Below are positions 12,601-23,690 of a DNA stretch of 64,000 nt, piece after piece. The DNA is from Ottelia alismoides (taxonomy: Eukaryota; Streptophyta; Magnoliopsida; Alismatales; Hydrocharitaceae). The stretch is taken from assembly GCA_037367405.1 (NCBI GenBank), contig JAZKJV010003122.1, positions 62,001-126,000 of the forward strand, in the 5' to 3' direction. Numbering within the stretch: the first letter of the stretch is position 1; each line of letters opens with the position of its first letter. The notes under the pieces are model-generated. The model did no database searches, was not told the origin of the DNA, and was given only the letters and a program-made list of their open reading frames with translations. A program made the translations under genes and the position numbers.

Positions 12601-13330
12601 ATCTAAGAATTTAAATAAATTAAGAGATCTTTCCAATCTTAACTTTTTCCATTATCACTCACCAACGTGATCTCTGAAGAAAATAATATATGTGCTTACA
12701 CTCATACACTCATGAATACTCAACTACTATATAAATATGTCACATGTGGGAAATGTTGGGTTCTGGGGAAATCATTAGAAATGCATTACCAACAACTTGA
12801 AACCCCTTTTTACTTATGCAAGTAGATGAAAAATGTGCTTGTTCTACCTTTCTACTTGCTCTCTTTTGCACAATATAAATAACTTGTTATTTAATTTTAA
12901 ACTACAGGTTTGTATTCACGTGTGTGACTCCGTTTCTTTCCTAACATGTTTTGGCAGGCAAAGGGCTTACTGTTTAGTAGCTGTTCATGCTTCCTGGAGA
13001 TAGAGTATACACTAGATGGTATGATTTACTTTGTCTCAGTTTTTGTTCAGATAGTGATGTAAATGCTTCCCCTTCTTTTCTCCTATGTACTACATTTTGG
13101 GATATATTGTGTATACTGACAGACATTGTACATGATGTAAAAATATATGGAAATTAATGAAAAAAATTTTTGGTGCCATTTGTCTCTTCTCCTTGTGGTT
13201 ATGTGTTGGAAATGAATGTCATATTTGCGCGAAAAATTTTCCCTGTTTTTCTACAACTTCTGCGATCTAATGTGAATGGAATATAGCGAAATGCGTCGTA
13301 AACGGGTACCCGGATCCTGAGGGGTTCACA
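9666..13330 (+). repeat. 5' LTR of chromovirus G1
   Basis: 3665 bp, TG...CA. A TATA box (TATAAAATCA) lies at 10301-10310, so U3 is about 0.6 kb and some 3 kb of LTR lies downstream of the promoter. Most of the LTR is AT-rich, with a GC-rich island at about 12054-12476. The 5' LTR keeps 68 bp (9903-9970) that the 3' LTR lacks. Open frames of 113 and 140 codons here recur in the 3' LTR and resemble no known protein. Confidence 0.95.
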
Positions 13331-13334
13331 TGTT

Positions 13335-13347
13335 TGGTATCAGAGCA
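13335..13347 (+). other. Primer binding site of G1
   Basis: TGGTATCAGAGCA begins 5 bases after the LTR end, matching the initiator tRNA-Met 3' end. Confidence 0.9.
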
Positions 13348-13915
13348 GTGGTACCCCGATACGCATATTCGCAGAATTTCAATTCCGATCGCATTAAGTT
13401 CTCGGATAGCGACAGTCTTCTGACTTGTCGTAAGTCCGAGAAGGGAAATATGACATTCGAATTAAATAACCACAAATGTCACCAATTTCATAGATTTTCA
13501 TAGTATATCCAAAGAAGAGAAAAAGTATTTTCGGGTAGTGCTCGCTCATCTCTATCGACTACATTAGGAGGAGCACTCGCCGGACGTAGCACAGAGTCCG
13601 CTCGACCATCTGGGTCGCAGCGAGCAGACACGACCACTCCATCTACTCGACCAGACATTCCGGTGTTACTGATGTCACGAGTGGGGACACTATCGATCAC
13701 AGTGCCCACAGACTTCTGACGAGCCTCGCCCACAGCCACAATCTTCACAGTCGCAGCCTCAGTCACAACGTTTAGGGAGTTTTCGTGGCAGGAACTCCAA
13801 CTTTAGGCGACCGCAGCATAGACAAACGCAGAGTATGGCAGGTTCCAGTGCTGCACCAGCCAGGCAGGGGCAGATACATGCAGTTACTGAGTAGCAGGCA
13901 CGTTCAGCGGCTATT
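13348..13915 (+). pseudogene. Remnant of G1 gag region
   Basis: A chromovirus gag with a zinc knuckle would normally take about 1.2 kb. Here fewer than 570 bp separate the primer site from the protease, and I find neither a Retrotrans_gag core nor a CCHC knuckle. What remains is a low-complexity Gln/Ser/Arg-rich stretch (about 13720-13890, reading SQPQSQRLGSFRGRNSNF and similar), typical of the region around the gag knuckle. An in-frame stop lies at about 13891-13893, just before the protease. G1 therefore needs gag from another element. Confidence 0.7.
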
Positions 13916-15775
13916 GTGGTGAAAGGTATGGTCTCGGTTTTAGGCCGACCTTTCCACGTTTTATTTGATTCTGGAGCGATACACATTTTCCTTGCTTCGA
14001 GGCTACTAGTTTCTTTAGGTAGAGTCGCAGAGACTCTTTCTTCCCCATATCACATCAGAGGGCCAGGTGGCCAGTTGTTTATCATTTCCCTGATAGTCAG
14101 GCACTTGCCCGTACTGATTGGCGGTTACGAGATGATCGCAGATTGTCTACTTCTGCAGCTTGATGAGTTCGATTTGATTTTGGGCATGGATTGGTTATCC
14201 GCTCATCATGCACTTGTTGATTGCTTTAGGAAGACAGTTTTCTTCAGGATTCCAGATCTACCCGAGTTCACTTTTGAGGGTACTATACATGACTCCACCA
14301 TGGAGTACATTTCAGTGTTGCGAGCTCAGCGACTTGTTGACCAGGGTTGCGATTCATATCTTGCTTTTGTTCGGGAGGTATCTGGTCAGGAGCCGATGAC
14401 ACAGGACATCCGAGTAGTATCAGAATACCCTGACATATTTCCAGATGAGCTAACAGGGCTACCTCCTGAGAGAGAGATCGAGTTCGAGATCACATTGTTA
14501 CCAGATACACTGCCGATCTCTATGGCACCATATCGCATGGCACCAGCCGAGTTGAGGGAGCTGAAGGTGCAGTTGCAGGAGTTGCTTGACTTGGGATTCG
14601 TGAGGCCGAGCACTTCACCTTGGGGTGCTCCGTTTCTATTTGTCAAGAAGAAGGATGGATCCATGAGACTGTGCATCGATTACAGGCAGCTAAACAAGAG
14701 AACGGTGAAGAACCATTATCCTTTGCCGTGCATCGATGATTTATTCGATCAGCTCCAGGGATCTTCGGTTTTCTCGAAGATCGATCTTCGCTCAGGCTAC
14801 CATCAGCTGAGGATTCGCGAGTCGGACATTCCGAAGACAGCCTTCAGGACTCGCTATGGACACTGCGAGTTTGTGGTGATGCCGTTTGGGCTCACCAATG
14901 CACCTGTGGCTTTCATGGATATGATGAACCGTATCTTCCGTCCATACTTGGACAAGTTTGTAGTGGTGTTCATCGATGATGTGCTCATCTATTCACGGAA
15001 TGAATGTGATCATGCGAATGATCTACGGATTGTCTTAGATACATTGCGGGAGCACAAGCTATATGCCAAGTTGAGCAAGTGTGAGTTCTGTTTATCCCAG
15101 GTCTCATTTTTGGGGCACGTCATTTCTGGAGCAGGTATCACGGTTGATCCTGCGAAGATTGATGCAATTATGTCTTGGGAGCAGCCCAAGACAGTTACTC
15201 AGATTCGGAGCTTCCTCGGATTAGCAGGTTATTACAGACGCTTCGTCAGCGGATTTTCACGCATCGTCCGTCCATTGACACGATTGACGCAGAAGGGAGT
15301 TCCATTCATTTGGGACGATTCATGTGAGCAGGCCTTCCAGACACTGAAGGAGAGGTTGACTACAGCGCCTATTCTTGCTCTTCCTACAGGCACTCAGGAC
15401 TATGCAGTCTACACAGATGCATCTGGAGAAGGCCTAGGAGAAGTATTGATGCAGAGAGGACAGGTTATTGCTTACGCATCACGGCAGTTGAGACCGCACG
15501 AGCGGAACTACCCCACACATGACTTGGAGTTGGCGGCAGTTGTCTGCGCCTTGAAGATCTGGCGTCACTACCTATATGGGGTGAATTTCGAGATCTTTAC
15601 AGATCACAAGAGTCTGAAGTACATCTTTTATCAGAAGGAGCTGAACATGAGGCAACGCAGATGGCTCGAGCTGCTGGAGGATTATGATTGCACGATCTCT
15701 TACCATCCTGGTAAGGGAAACGTGGTGGCTGATGCACTCAGCAGGAGAGCGCATGCTGATGGTACGGTGAACTGA
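13916..15775 (+). CDS. G1 pol: aspartic protease, reverse transcriptase, RNase H
   Basis: An open frame of 619 codons carries three enzymes of a Ty3/Gypsy pol. The protease active site is LFDSGA at residue 18, lacking the usual Thr after Asp-Ser-Gly-Ala (it reads DSGAIHIF). RT spans about residues 165-420, with [13 protein letters not shown] near 251 and the catalytic box FIDDVLIYS near 352. RNase H starts near 498 (VYTDASGEG) and continues through [10 protein letters not shown] and [11 protein letters not shown]; the frame ends after the [16 protein letters not shown] motif. The first Met is arbitrary, because chromovirus pol is usually fused to gag. A TGA at 15773-15775 separates it from integrase, which continues in the same frame. 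Confidence 0.92.
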   Translation: MVKGMVSVLGRPFHVLFDSGAIHIFLASRLLVSLGRVAETLSSPYHIRGPGGQLFIISLIVRHLPVLIGGYEMIADCLLLQLDEFDLILGMDWLSAHHALVDCFRKTVFFRIPDLPEFTFEGTIHDSTMEYISVLRAQRLVDQGCDSYLAFVREVSGQEPMTQDIRVVSEYPDIFPDELTGLPPEREIEFEITLLPDTLPISMAPYRMAPAELRELKVQLQELLDLGFVRPSTSPWGAPFLFVKKKDGSMRLCIDYRQLNKRTVKNHYPLPCIDDLFDQLQGSSVFSKIDLRSGYHQLRIRESDIPKTAFRTRYGHCEFVVMPFGLTNAPVAFMDMMNRIFRPYLDKFVVVFIDDVLIYSRNECDHANDLRIVLDTLREHKLYAKLSKCEFCLSQVSFLGHVISGAGITVDPAKIDAIMSWEQPKTVTQIRSFLGLAGYYRRFVSGFSRIVRPLTRLTQKGVPFIWDDSCEQAFQTLKERLTTAPILALPTGTQDYAVYTDASGEGLGEVLMQRGQVIAYASRQLRPHERNYPTHDLELAAVVCALKIWRHYLYGVNFEIFTDHKSLKYIFYQKELNMRQRRWLELLEDYDCTISYHPGKGNVVADALSRRAHADGTVN

Positions 15776-15802
15776 CTATATACATGGGATACGCTTGCCG
15801 CT

Positions 15803-16873
15803 TTGACCGATTGGCATCCTCAGGAGAGCGCATCCATTTCTACCGCCGTGCCTCCACGATACAGTAGTCTTTGGGATCGTATTGTAGAGGACCAGAAGAC
15901 CGATCCATGGATTCATGATAGATACATGCGCGCCGTCAAGAACGAAGTTGATGATTTTGTTGTGGCAGAGTCTAATTTATGGAAGGCAGGACGGGTCGTT
16001 GTACCCAATGACGAGCAGCTTCGCAGAGACATTCTCGATGAGGCACACAGTTCACGGTTATCTATCCATCCAGGCAGTACGAAGATGTACCGTGATCTGC
16101 GTCGACATTTCTGGTGGGATGGAATGAAGCGCGATGTGGCGCTACATGTTAGCAGATGCATGACCTGTCAGATGGTCAAGGCTGAGCACAGGAGACCACC
16201 AGGATTACTGCAGTCTCTCCCCATTCCCGAATGGAAGTGGGAGAGCATTTCTATGGATTTTGTCACAGGTCTGCCGAAGACACCAGGAGGCCATGATTCC
16301 ATTTGGGTTGTTGTTGATAGGTTGACCAAGTCAGCCCATTTCATACCTATCAACACGACTTACACTCCGTCCAGATTGGCCAAGCTCTATGTGCAGAACA
16401 TCATCAGATTGTACGATATACCACGAGAAGTGGTGTCTGACAGGGATTCAAGATTTACATCTCATTATTGGCATCAGTTCATGTCAGCACTACAAACAGA
16501 GCTGAAGATGAGTTCTGCATACCATCCGCAGACAGACGGGCAGAGTGAGCGCACCATTCAGACGCTTGAGGATCTGCTTCGCGCTTGCACTTTGGAGTGG
16601 AAAAGGTCCTGGAAGGACCACTTGCCTTTGGTGGAATTCACGTATAACAACAGCTATCACTCCAGTATTGGTATGGCACCATTCAAAGCCCTATACGGGC
16701 GGCGATGCCTCACACCTCTCAGTTGGCGTGAGGTAGGTGATCATGCTTTATACTCCGTAGATCTCTTGGAGGAGACCGCGAGAGCTGTTGATCTTGTGAG
16801 ATGGAGGCTTCTGACGGCACAGAGCCGCCAGAAGAGTTATGCAGACCGTCGGAGGAGAGACTTAGAGTTTCAG
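15803..16873 (+). CDS. G1 integrase (first exon part)
   Basis: This is the integrase of the same polyprotein, in the same frame as 13916-15775 and cut off from it by a single TGA. The zinc-binding H2C2 module is complete: His in HSSRLSIHPGSTKMYRD near residue 82 and CMTC near residue 118. The catalytic D,D,E triad is present: SMDFVTG near 150, VSDRDSRF near 211, QSERTIQ near 248. The coding sequence should end at 16873 (LEFQ), where a GT splice donor begins; unspliced translation would stop two codons later. The enzyme would insert the cDNA and, with the C-terminal module, choose the target chromatin. Confidence 0.92.
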
Positions 16874-16963
16874 GTAATCTAATTATTTCCTCTTCATCCA
16901 CTCAAGTATGATATATATATGTTCAACTTAATCTCATATTAATTATATTCCTATAAACTATAG
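16874..16963 (+). other. Probable spliceosomal intron in G1 pol
   Basis: This 90-bp AT-rich insertion begins GTAATCT and ends ACTATAG, between the codons for LEFQ and VGDW. Its removal restores the conserved GDWVFLRVS context apart from a one-base loss just downstream. G2 has a 78-bp GT-AG insertion at the same position. Confidence 0.8.
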
Positions 16964-17379
16964 GTTGGAGATTGGTTTTTCTCCGTGTATCTTCCATGAA
17001 GGGAGTGCAGAGATTTGGTGTTCGTGGCAAGTTGGCGCCGCGATATGTTGGACCGTTCGAGATTCTTGCTCGTGTGGGGAAGGTTGCATACCGAGTAGCC
17101 CTTCCTCCACATCTATCGTCTATTCATGATGTCTTCCACATATCCAACCTGAGGAAGTATGTGCACGACCCTCGACATATTATCAGTTACGAGAATCTCG
17201 ATGTAGAACCGGATCTGACTTATGAGGAGAAGCCAGTCCAGATACTTGACCGCGCTGAGAAGAAGCTTCGCAACAAGGAGATTTCATTGGTCAAGGTTTT
17301 GTGGCACCGACACGGCATCAAAGAGGCGACGTGCGAGACCGAAGCCGACATGCGGGCACGATACCCGCAGCTTTTCTGA
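16964..17379 (+). CDS. G1 integrase C-terminus and chromodomain-like module
   Basis: After the intron the reading continues with VGDW; one base of the following run is missing (GATTGGTTTTT), shifting the frame until it is picked up as VFLRVSSMKGVQRFGVRGKLAPRYVGPFEIL (read from about 16972). The integrase C-terminal domain ends with HDVFHISNLRKYV, and a chromodomain-like stretch follows: PVQILDRAEKKLRNKEISLV, then KVLWHRHGIKEATCETEADM. The usual Trp of the EATWE motif is Cys here. The module is thought to bind modified histone tails and guide integration into heterochromatin. Confidence 0.85.
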
Positions 17380-17562
17380 TGTAAGCATCAAAACAAGCTT
17401 TTGTAATTAGATACATGATAAATATATGGCTTGTTTTCTCTTTGAGGTTTTTATGGGTTTAAAACCCTTTGAGGTTTTTATAACCATACGAGATTCAACC
17501 AAGATACCTATTGACCTTGACTCGAGTCTCGAGGACGAGACTCCCTTTGAGGTTTTTATAAT
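17380..17562 (+). repeat. G1 3' untranslated region with triple CTTTGAGGTTTTTAT
   Basis: The 15-base motif CTTTGAGGTTTTTAT occurs at about 17440, 17467 and 17545. The last copy ends three bases before the 3' LTR, where a polypurine tract is expected. G2 carries three copies of the same motif (one base changed) in the same place. Confidence 0.8.
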
Positions 17563-20500
17563 TGTAACATCCGAAATCCGCCCAAACCCGAACTCATCCG
17601 ATTTTGGGTCCAATGAATCCAATAACGTTGTCGGTCAATACTAAACAACCTAAAACGACCAATTGGTAGTGAATCAAAAGTTGTTCGGGTGAAATCGATC
17701 AAAAATCGGTCACTTCGTAATGCGCGCCGCGAAAAAGCCGCGACGGAAATTTGGAAACCGCGAAACGAATCGAGACCATCATGAGATCCGATTCGACGAA
17801 CCTTAAACAAAATCTGTATCCGAAAATTTCGGGTATTCAAAACTCGACCGAAAGTATATCAATATTATACTCATATTGATCGTCGTTCCGAGACGGTCAA
17901 AACGAGGTATTGCACGTCAAAATCCGAGTCCCGAGGTGCACGTACAGTCCATCTTTAGGTATGTTAAAAATATATATATATAATATAAAAAAATTCAAGG
18001 AAACGGTAGCAGACGGCTACTGTTAGTGCTTTTTTTTTAATAACAGCCACCTAATTCTAAATTCTCCACCTGGATCTCCAAACATTTCCACTTGGCATTG
18101 ACCCATGAACCTCTCTCTCCCCCTTTTCCCTATAAAATCAACCCAACGCCCAAACTCTTTTTCTCGTTTTTCCCCTTCCCAAGTTTCCCCAATTTCTCTC
18201 CAATTCCAGCCATGAAGAACAGCCTGGAATGATTGTTTTAAACTCCAGATTTCCAGCTCTTTTGCATGAGCCTTTCTCCAATTTTTGGAGAAAACTAAGG
18301 TACCCTCCTTCTCCCATTCCTATTGCTGCCAATACATGTGTTTCCTACATTTTTATACCTTTTTCTTGGTTGAATTTGACTATGAACTCTCAAAATCTGC
18401 AATATTTTTCTATAGAGATCTTTAAGGTATAAACTATACTCCCATTGTTGCCTACATGAAAAGTTCACACAATTTCTAGGGACTTAGGACCTATTGTTCA
18501 TCTGAGATGAAACTAAGTTGTGTAATAAAATTTTTATATAAATACTAGAGATTTGATTGGGTATGTATCAATAAATTTGAAGCTGGTCAGTTTTTTTTTT
18601 CTGTTATTAATCTATGCTGATAACATTGGATTACAATATATGTTAAGATCCCGCTATCAGTAATTAAGGAAATTCTAAATCAAGATGTGGAACCTTCGAT
18701 GAAATCATGCATGGATTGAAAGTTTAAGCTACACACTATAATTCAAATATAGGAGAGGTAATTGGATGAATCCTGGACATAATGATGGTAAACCAATACT
18801 TTGAAAACCTATATGGACTCCATTTATGAGAACCATTGAATCTCCTTAAGATGTTGGATAAGTATTGTAGAATTAATTAACGTTGATCTTCAAATTTCAG
18901 GCCATACTTGAGTACAGTTGGGTTGGCGAATTAAATTAATCTTATAATGAAGATATCAAACTTGCTTTAATAAATATAGCTTTAGCTTGATCACGCACTT
19001 GTGATTAGATTGTCGCCACTATTCTGGTAGCTTAGAAACTTGATTATATTCTGTTAAAGATCACTAGAAATTTTAAGATTTTCTAAATATCTTACGGCTA
19101 AGATTGAATTCCAGGCAATTAACCTATTATTTTTAAAATTTAAATTTCAAGAAATTTTTTTATAATAGTAATAACTAAGAAAGGTTTGGTGGTGGAAATT
19201 AAAAACTATAGGGTATAAATAATATATATATAAATTTTGGTAATAATGTTCTGGCCTTTGATACATTTCCCCAGGTGAATGTTGTCACCTTTAATTTCAA
19301 TAGCATCTCAATGATAGATCGATTATGATCACTCAAAGACCAATTGATCAAAAGTCATTTTCTGTAGAACTACTTGTGTTTTAGACAAGGACTCCTTACC
19401 CAATAAGTTAGTAATATTCATATATTGAAACTTGGGATAACATTATTATTAATATCACATTCAGTGAAGACATATGTCGATCTTACATTGAGCTTTATAT
19501 TATGATATCCTCTAAGTCACATAAGGTACCTTCTTGCATCCATTTATCTGTTTAAAATTAATATTTTCCATTACTGGAAATCCATAATGAAACAAATAAA
19601 GATTTCGATGATAACATCTAGGTAGTTTACAAGCCTTAAGAAATATTGTAGATAGGAGTATATCATCTCAGATAACCGCGACTATGGATTGATAATCTTT
19701 ATAAAATAATTTTCTAGGTGCAATCTCTTAATAATTTACCATTATTAATAAGATCGTTGACCAAATATTTAAAGCTATAAGGTTAACCATATCAGAGAAC
19801 GAGAATGAATGAAGAATCTGGTAATCGTTGTTGAATCGATAATGTCTAATGAATAATATTACCGGTCTTGATGACTTTTACACTTGACCGTGCGAGGGTG
19901 TGGTGACCCTCAACTGGGCGGAAGAATAGGAAGCCCAGTTTGGGCAGCGGCTGCCAAGTGCGCGGGTCTAGGATTCCAGTCTCTTTTCGATTTTTACGCG
20001 AGCTCGCAGTGTTTTACGCCTCGTTGGGATCCAGACTTTAGACCAGTTCCGTTGACCCTGTCTTTTAGGATACCCAGGCGGGGGATCCTTGGTTTTTAGT
20101 TTTTCGTACGAGCTCGTTCGCCCGTACTAGTCGGGCAGGTTTCTAGAGCGACTTTTCTAGGGAGTCTCTCTCACCCGTCTCAGTGGCGTAGTTTGGGAGT
20201 AGACCTATCCCTCTATTGGACCGCGCTTCCAATTAGAGGGCGAGACGGAAGAGCCATTTGTAGGCTTCTTCACCGCTTGAGTTTACTTCGCCAACAGACT
20301 TGGCGATTCTATATCTAGATCATCCATATCTACATCTACATCATCTGAAGTTATATCTGAAACATTGAAGTTAAGAATTGGAGAAGTTACGATCAAAAGT
20401 TGGGATTAGTGGGAAACGACTATTCTCTCTATCTAAGAATTTAAATAAATTAAGAGATTTTTCCAATCTTAACTTTTCTAATATCACTCACCAACGTGAT

Positions 20501-21156
20501 CTATGAAGAAAATAATATATGTGCTTACACTCATACACTCATGAATACTCAACTACTATATAAATGTCACATGTGGGAAATGTTGGGTTCTGGAGAAATC
20601 ATTAGAAATGCATTACCAACAACTTGAAACCCCTTTTTACTTATGCAAGTAGATGAAAAATGTGCTTGTTCTACCTTTCTACTTGGTCTCTTTTGCACAA
20701 TATAAATAACTTGTTATTTAATTTTAAACTACGGGTTTTATTCACGTGTGTGACTCCGTTTCTTTTCTAACATGTTTTGGCAGGCAAAGGGTCTGTTGTT
20801 TTGTAGCTGTTCATGCTTCCTGGAGATAGAGTATACACTAGATGGTATGATTTACTTTGTCTCAGTTTTTGTTCAGATAGTGATGTAAATGCTTCCCCTT
20901 CTTTTCTCCTATGTACTACATTTTGGGATATATTGTGTATACTGACAGACATTGTACATGATGTAAAAATATATGGAAATTAATAAAAAGAATTTTTGGT
21001 GCCATTTGTCTCTTTTCCTTGTGGTTATGTGTTGGAAATGAATGTCAAATTTGCGCGAAAAATTTTCCCTGTTTTTCTACAACTTCTGCGATCTAATGTG
21101 AATGGAATATAGCGAAATGCGTCGTAAACGGGTACCCGGATCCTGAGGGGTTCACA
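17563..21156 (+). repeat. 3' LTR of chromovirus G1
   Basis: 3594 bp, nearly identical to the 5' LTR by eye apart from scattered substitutions, a few small indels and the 68-bp deletion after position 17798 or so. It ends GGGGTTCACA, followed by the target duplication CTCAT (21157-21161). Its TATA box corresponds to TATAAAATCA at about 18130. Confidence 0.95.
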
Positions 21157-21687
21157 CTCATACTCAGGATCGAGCGCTGCAAGTAGTACGCCCACCATGG
21201 TAGCATTCCAAAATGTCTTCTGCTGCTCTGGAGTCGCCGTGAGTGGTATGGTACTGTATAATTTCTCGAACATCCCTCTCAGGGACGTGTACAATGAGTG
21301 AAGTGGCCGACCATTCTGCTTCATCGTGAATATATCATGCTGGAGCTGTAACATCTTGGTCTTGTTCCGCGCTTGGAAATACGTAGCGGCCAGAATATCC
21401 CACACTGCCTTGGCAGTGGGCTGATGGAGGACATCATTGGCAATCTCCATCGACGGTGTGCATGACAGCCAAACCTTGGCATAAGAATCATCAGCCTCCC
21501 AAGAGGCATAGATCTCAGTCTTCTCTCCCGGCTCATCCTCGGTAAGTATATACTTCTTACCGTTTGACTTCATGAGACTCATGAACTGCATCGCCAGAGC
21601 TCAAAATTTGTCCCGTCCATCTTGACTATTGGCGCAGGACCTTTTGAAGGCGCCTATGGAGGGCATATCGACTTTGTTCTCTGACAT
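21157..21687 (-). pseudogene. Copia gag N-terminal part of element A
   Basis: The start codon at 21687 (MSENKVDMPSIGAF) lies 45 bases after the conserved leader hairpin partner. Two compensating one-base indels follow: an extra A in the run before GGTCC and a lost base at TGGCGATGCAG. The gag body then reads on through MQFMSLMKSNGKKYILTEDE, SWEADDSYAKVWLS, PTAKAVWDILAATY and RPLHSLYTSLRGMFEKL. At 21161 the frame is cut by the insertion of G1; the rest of gag resumes at 9660. Confidence 0.9.
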
Positions 21688-22133
21688 ATCGCCGTAGATG
21701 AAGAACTAGGGATTGTAGACCAGAAACAAGTGTCTACAAAGACTTGATCGGATTTGAGTGCATATGTAGACGTTACGCACTCAAATCCATGGAGATAGAA
21801 TAACTGACGAAAGAGGGGGTGTCGGCGTGGAAGGAAGGGGAACCCAACGGTGAGGGTCCCCTACCTTGGACTTCAATCGGCGGAATAGAGAGGCATGGCT
21901 CGATGACGAGACAAGGAGCCCGGCGGTAAGGAGGGGCTGTGGCGACGAGGCGAGGAGGGTCCGGCGGCAATGCGGGGGCCCTACGGCGAGGAGGAGGGGG
22001 CCCGGCGAGGAGGAGGGGCCCAGCGAGGAGGAGGCCCGGCGAGGAGGAGGCCCTACGGCGGCGGTGGCGGAAGGGTGGTGGAGAAGGGGAGAGACTGCGG
22101 TGGAAAGAGCCTAGGGTTAGGGTTAGACCATGT
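21688..22133 (-). other. Leader of element A with hairpin and GC-rich repeats
   Basis: Next to gag lies the leader stem-loop: a perfect 12-bp stem (21750-21761 with 21777-21788), loop motif at 21765-21771 and outside partner GTCTACA at 21732-21738 (plus-strand letters). Further out, about 21930-22080 is a purine- and GC-rich series of GGCGAGGAGGAGG-type repeats. Open frames here are repeat artefacts. Confidence 0.75.
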
Positions 22134-22145
22134 GCTCTGATACCA
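22134..22145 (-). other. Primer binding site of element A
   Basis: Plus strand GCTCTGATACCA, that is TGGTATCAGAGC on the element's strand, touching the 5' LTR. Confidence 0.93.
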
Positions 22146-22291
22146 TGTTGGAAAAAGTGAGTAATCTATTATTCCAAGGAATCCTAGGCTCTCTTATATA
22201 GAGAGAGGCCCCATGGGTAAAGTACATAAGAGGCTAGGAAATAAACAGAAACTAAGAAACGGTACATAATATAATAACATAAATCTCTACA
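22146..22291 (-). repeat. 5' LTR of element A
   Basis: 146 bp, starting TGTTGG and ending CTCTACA. It is followed by the target duplication TTTAT at 22292-22296, matching 5557-5561. Confidence 0.93.
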
Positions 22292-22296
22292 TTTAT

Positions 22297-23672
22297 AATA
22301 TCTATGATTAATATGGATAGTACTATCCACATTATTCATGTCCATGATAATTAAATCATATTTAATTATCTTGTAGCATCCTCATGCATCTGAATAATAT
22401 GAATCATGTTCATATTATTTATGATAATTAAATCATATTTAATTACCAATTTCTCAATGCTCAGATATACGATACATCAATGGAATTATTCTTGAACTCA
22501 TTTAAGAATAATGCAATTTCTCCGCGGATACTTGGAAATAAGAATAGAGCAATTATATGTTCCACACATAGTGACTTGGATATCGAGATCATATCTCAAC
22601 TCTAGATCTCGAGAACTCTCAAGGATATTAATCTTCTCATTACATCTTAATCACATTCATATCAATGTACAACACTTGAGCTAAGACCAGATCTCTCTAC
22701 TGAGAGGAGTCACTAAAATCCAGACCTGTTTCATCACTCCCTCTAAATGGAAGTGCCATGGTTATAAAATCATTTATGACCACATCACCATCGAGTATTC
22801 CTAATACCCGTACATCCTGCATACTGAAAGACCTAGAATAAACATGAAGATTTATATCAATTTTATATTGTCTCCTTTGGAGTTTTATCATTATGTTTCA
22901 CAATCAGACATTGGGAGTTAGTATCGATCATATGCTTTCCAAAAGCATATATCATACATACAAATTCTTGTCATGCTTCCAAAGTAAGACGACCATGTAA
23001 GGAATTTGATTGGTCCCAATATCTCATGAGTAAGCTTTTTGGGTCACAAGTGAACATGTATGATCGCTTTGAGAGATCGTATTACTCATATGCCCTCATA
23101 TGCACACAAGCTCACCGGTGTATAGAGCTTTATTAAGTCATCAACATATCAGTCTGCCAAATGTACATACTTAGACATATGGAATGCATCCGTCTCCAAT
23201 CAGAGGATGTGTGCATATACCGTGACAGTATATGGCATAGGTCTCGGTTATCTCAATCTCGTTAAGTCAAACCCTTTGACCTAACTTATCTGACACCCAT
23301 GAATCTCTATTCTTATGCAAAGGACATGCATCAAGAGGTCAGTCAGATATCAGCCTTTAGAGAAGGATTGCCATCTCCTTCTCAGGCTGGAGATCATCTC
23401 TTATTAATCATTTGACGGTGCTTGATCAGTCCTTAATCTAACTCAGATATCATCCAAGCACTAGCCTCTATGATTCAATCATTGAATCAACAGTTGTATG
23501 ATTATCAAGATGGCCATCGTACATAACTCGATTGTACTAACAAACCTTATAAGTGCATTCATTCATTTAATCTCAGATAAGGAGTGAAATAAACCATAAC
23601 CTTTATTGATATATCAAAGATTACAATAATATTTATGCAGAAATGGTTTGTCTCGGACTCACATGGCTAACA
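22297..23672 (-). repeat. 3' LTR of element O, inner half
   Basis: This continues the LTR interrupted at 5561 and ends GGCTAACA. On the element's strand the LTR begins TGTTAGCCATGTGAG, right after the purine-rich tract GAGGGCTAGTGGAAGAT (about 23673-23690). The stretch is AT-rich and has no coding potential that I recognise. Confidence 0.7.
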
Positions 23673-23690
23673 ATCTTCCACTAGCCCTCA

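Larger units (their letters stand above)
9666..21156 (+). mobile_element. Ty3/Gypsy chromovirus G1, long LTRs, gag-deleted
   Basis: LTRs at 9666-13330 and 17563-21156 both start TGTAACATCCGAAATC and end GGGGTTCACA. The target duplication CTCAT flanks the element at 9661-9665 and 21157-21161, inside the gag of element A. The internal region is only 4.2 kb and carries PR-RT-RH, INT, an intron and a chromodomain-like end, but almost no gag. The domain order and C-terminal module place it among plant chromoviruses; the 3.6-kb LTRs suggest the Tekay/Del group, which is inference. Confidence 0.95.
5562..22291 (-). mobile_element. Copia element A, carrying a MITE and chromovirus G1
   Basis: The two 146-bp LTRs (5562-5707 and 22146-22291) start TGTTGG and end CTCTACA, with the target duplication TTTAT at 5557-5561 and 22292-22296. 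By eye they differ at about 8 positions, so A is older than B and C. The PPT complement CTCCCCCTCAAGG (5708-5720) and the primer-site complement (22134-22145) put the element on the minus strand. Without the inserted G1 and MITE it would be about 5.0 kb, like B and C. Its gag-pol is broken by stops, frameshifts, G1 (in gag) and the MITE (in RNase H). Confidence 0.95.

Noticed and set aside
16874..16963. The G1 pol gap as a simple decay event
   Set aside because: Clean GT-AG borders at a codon boundary and an equivalent segment in G2 favour an intron.
21866..22160. Gly/Arg/Glu-rich open frames upstream of element A gag
   Set aside because: They are produced by GGCGAGGAGG-type repeats in the leader and cross the primer site and LTR border.
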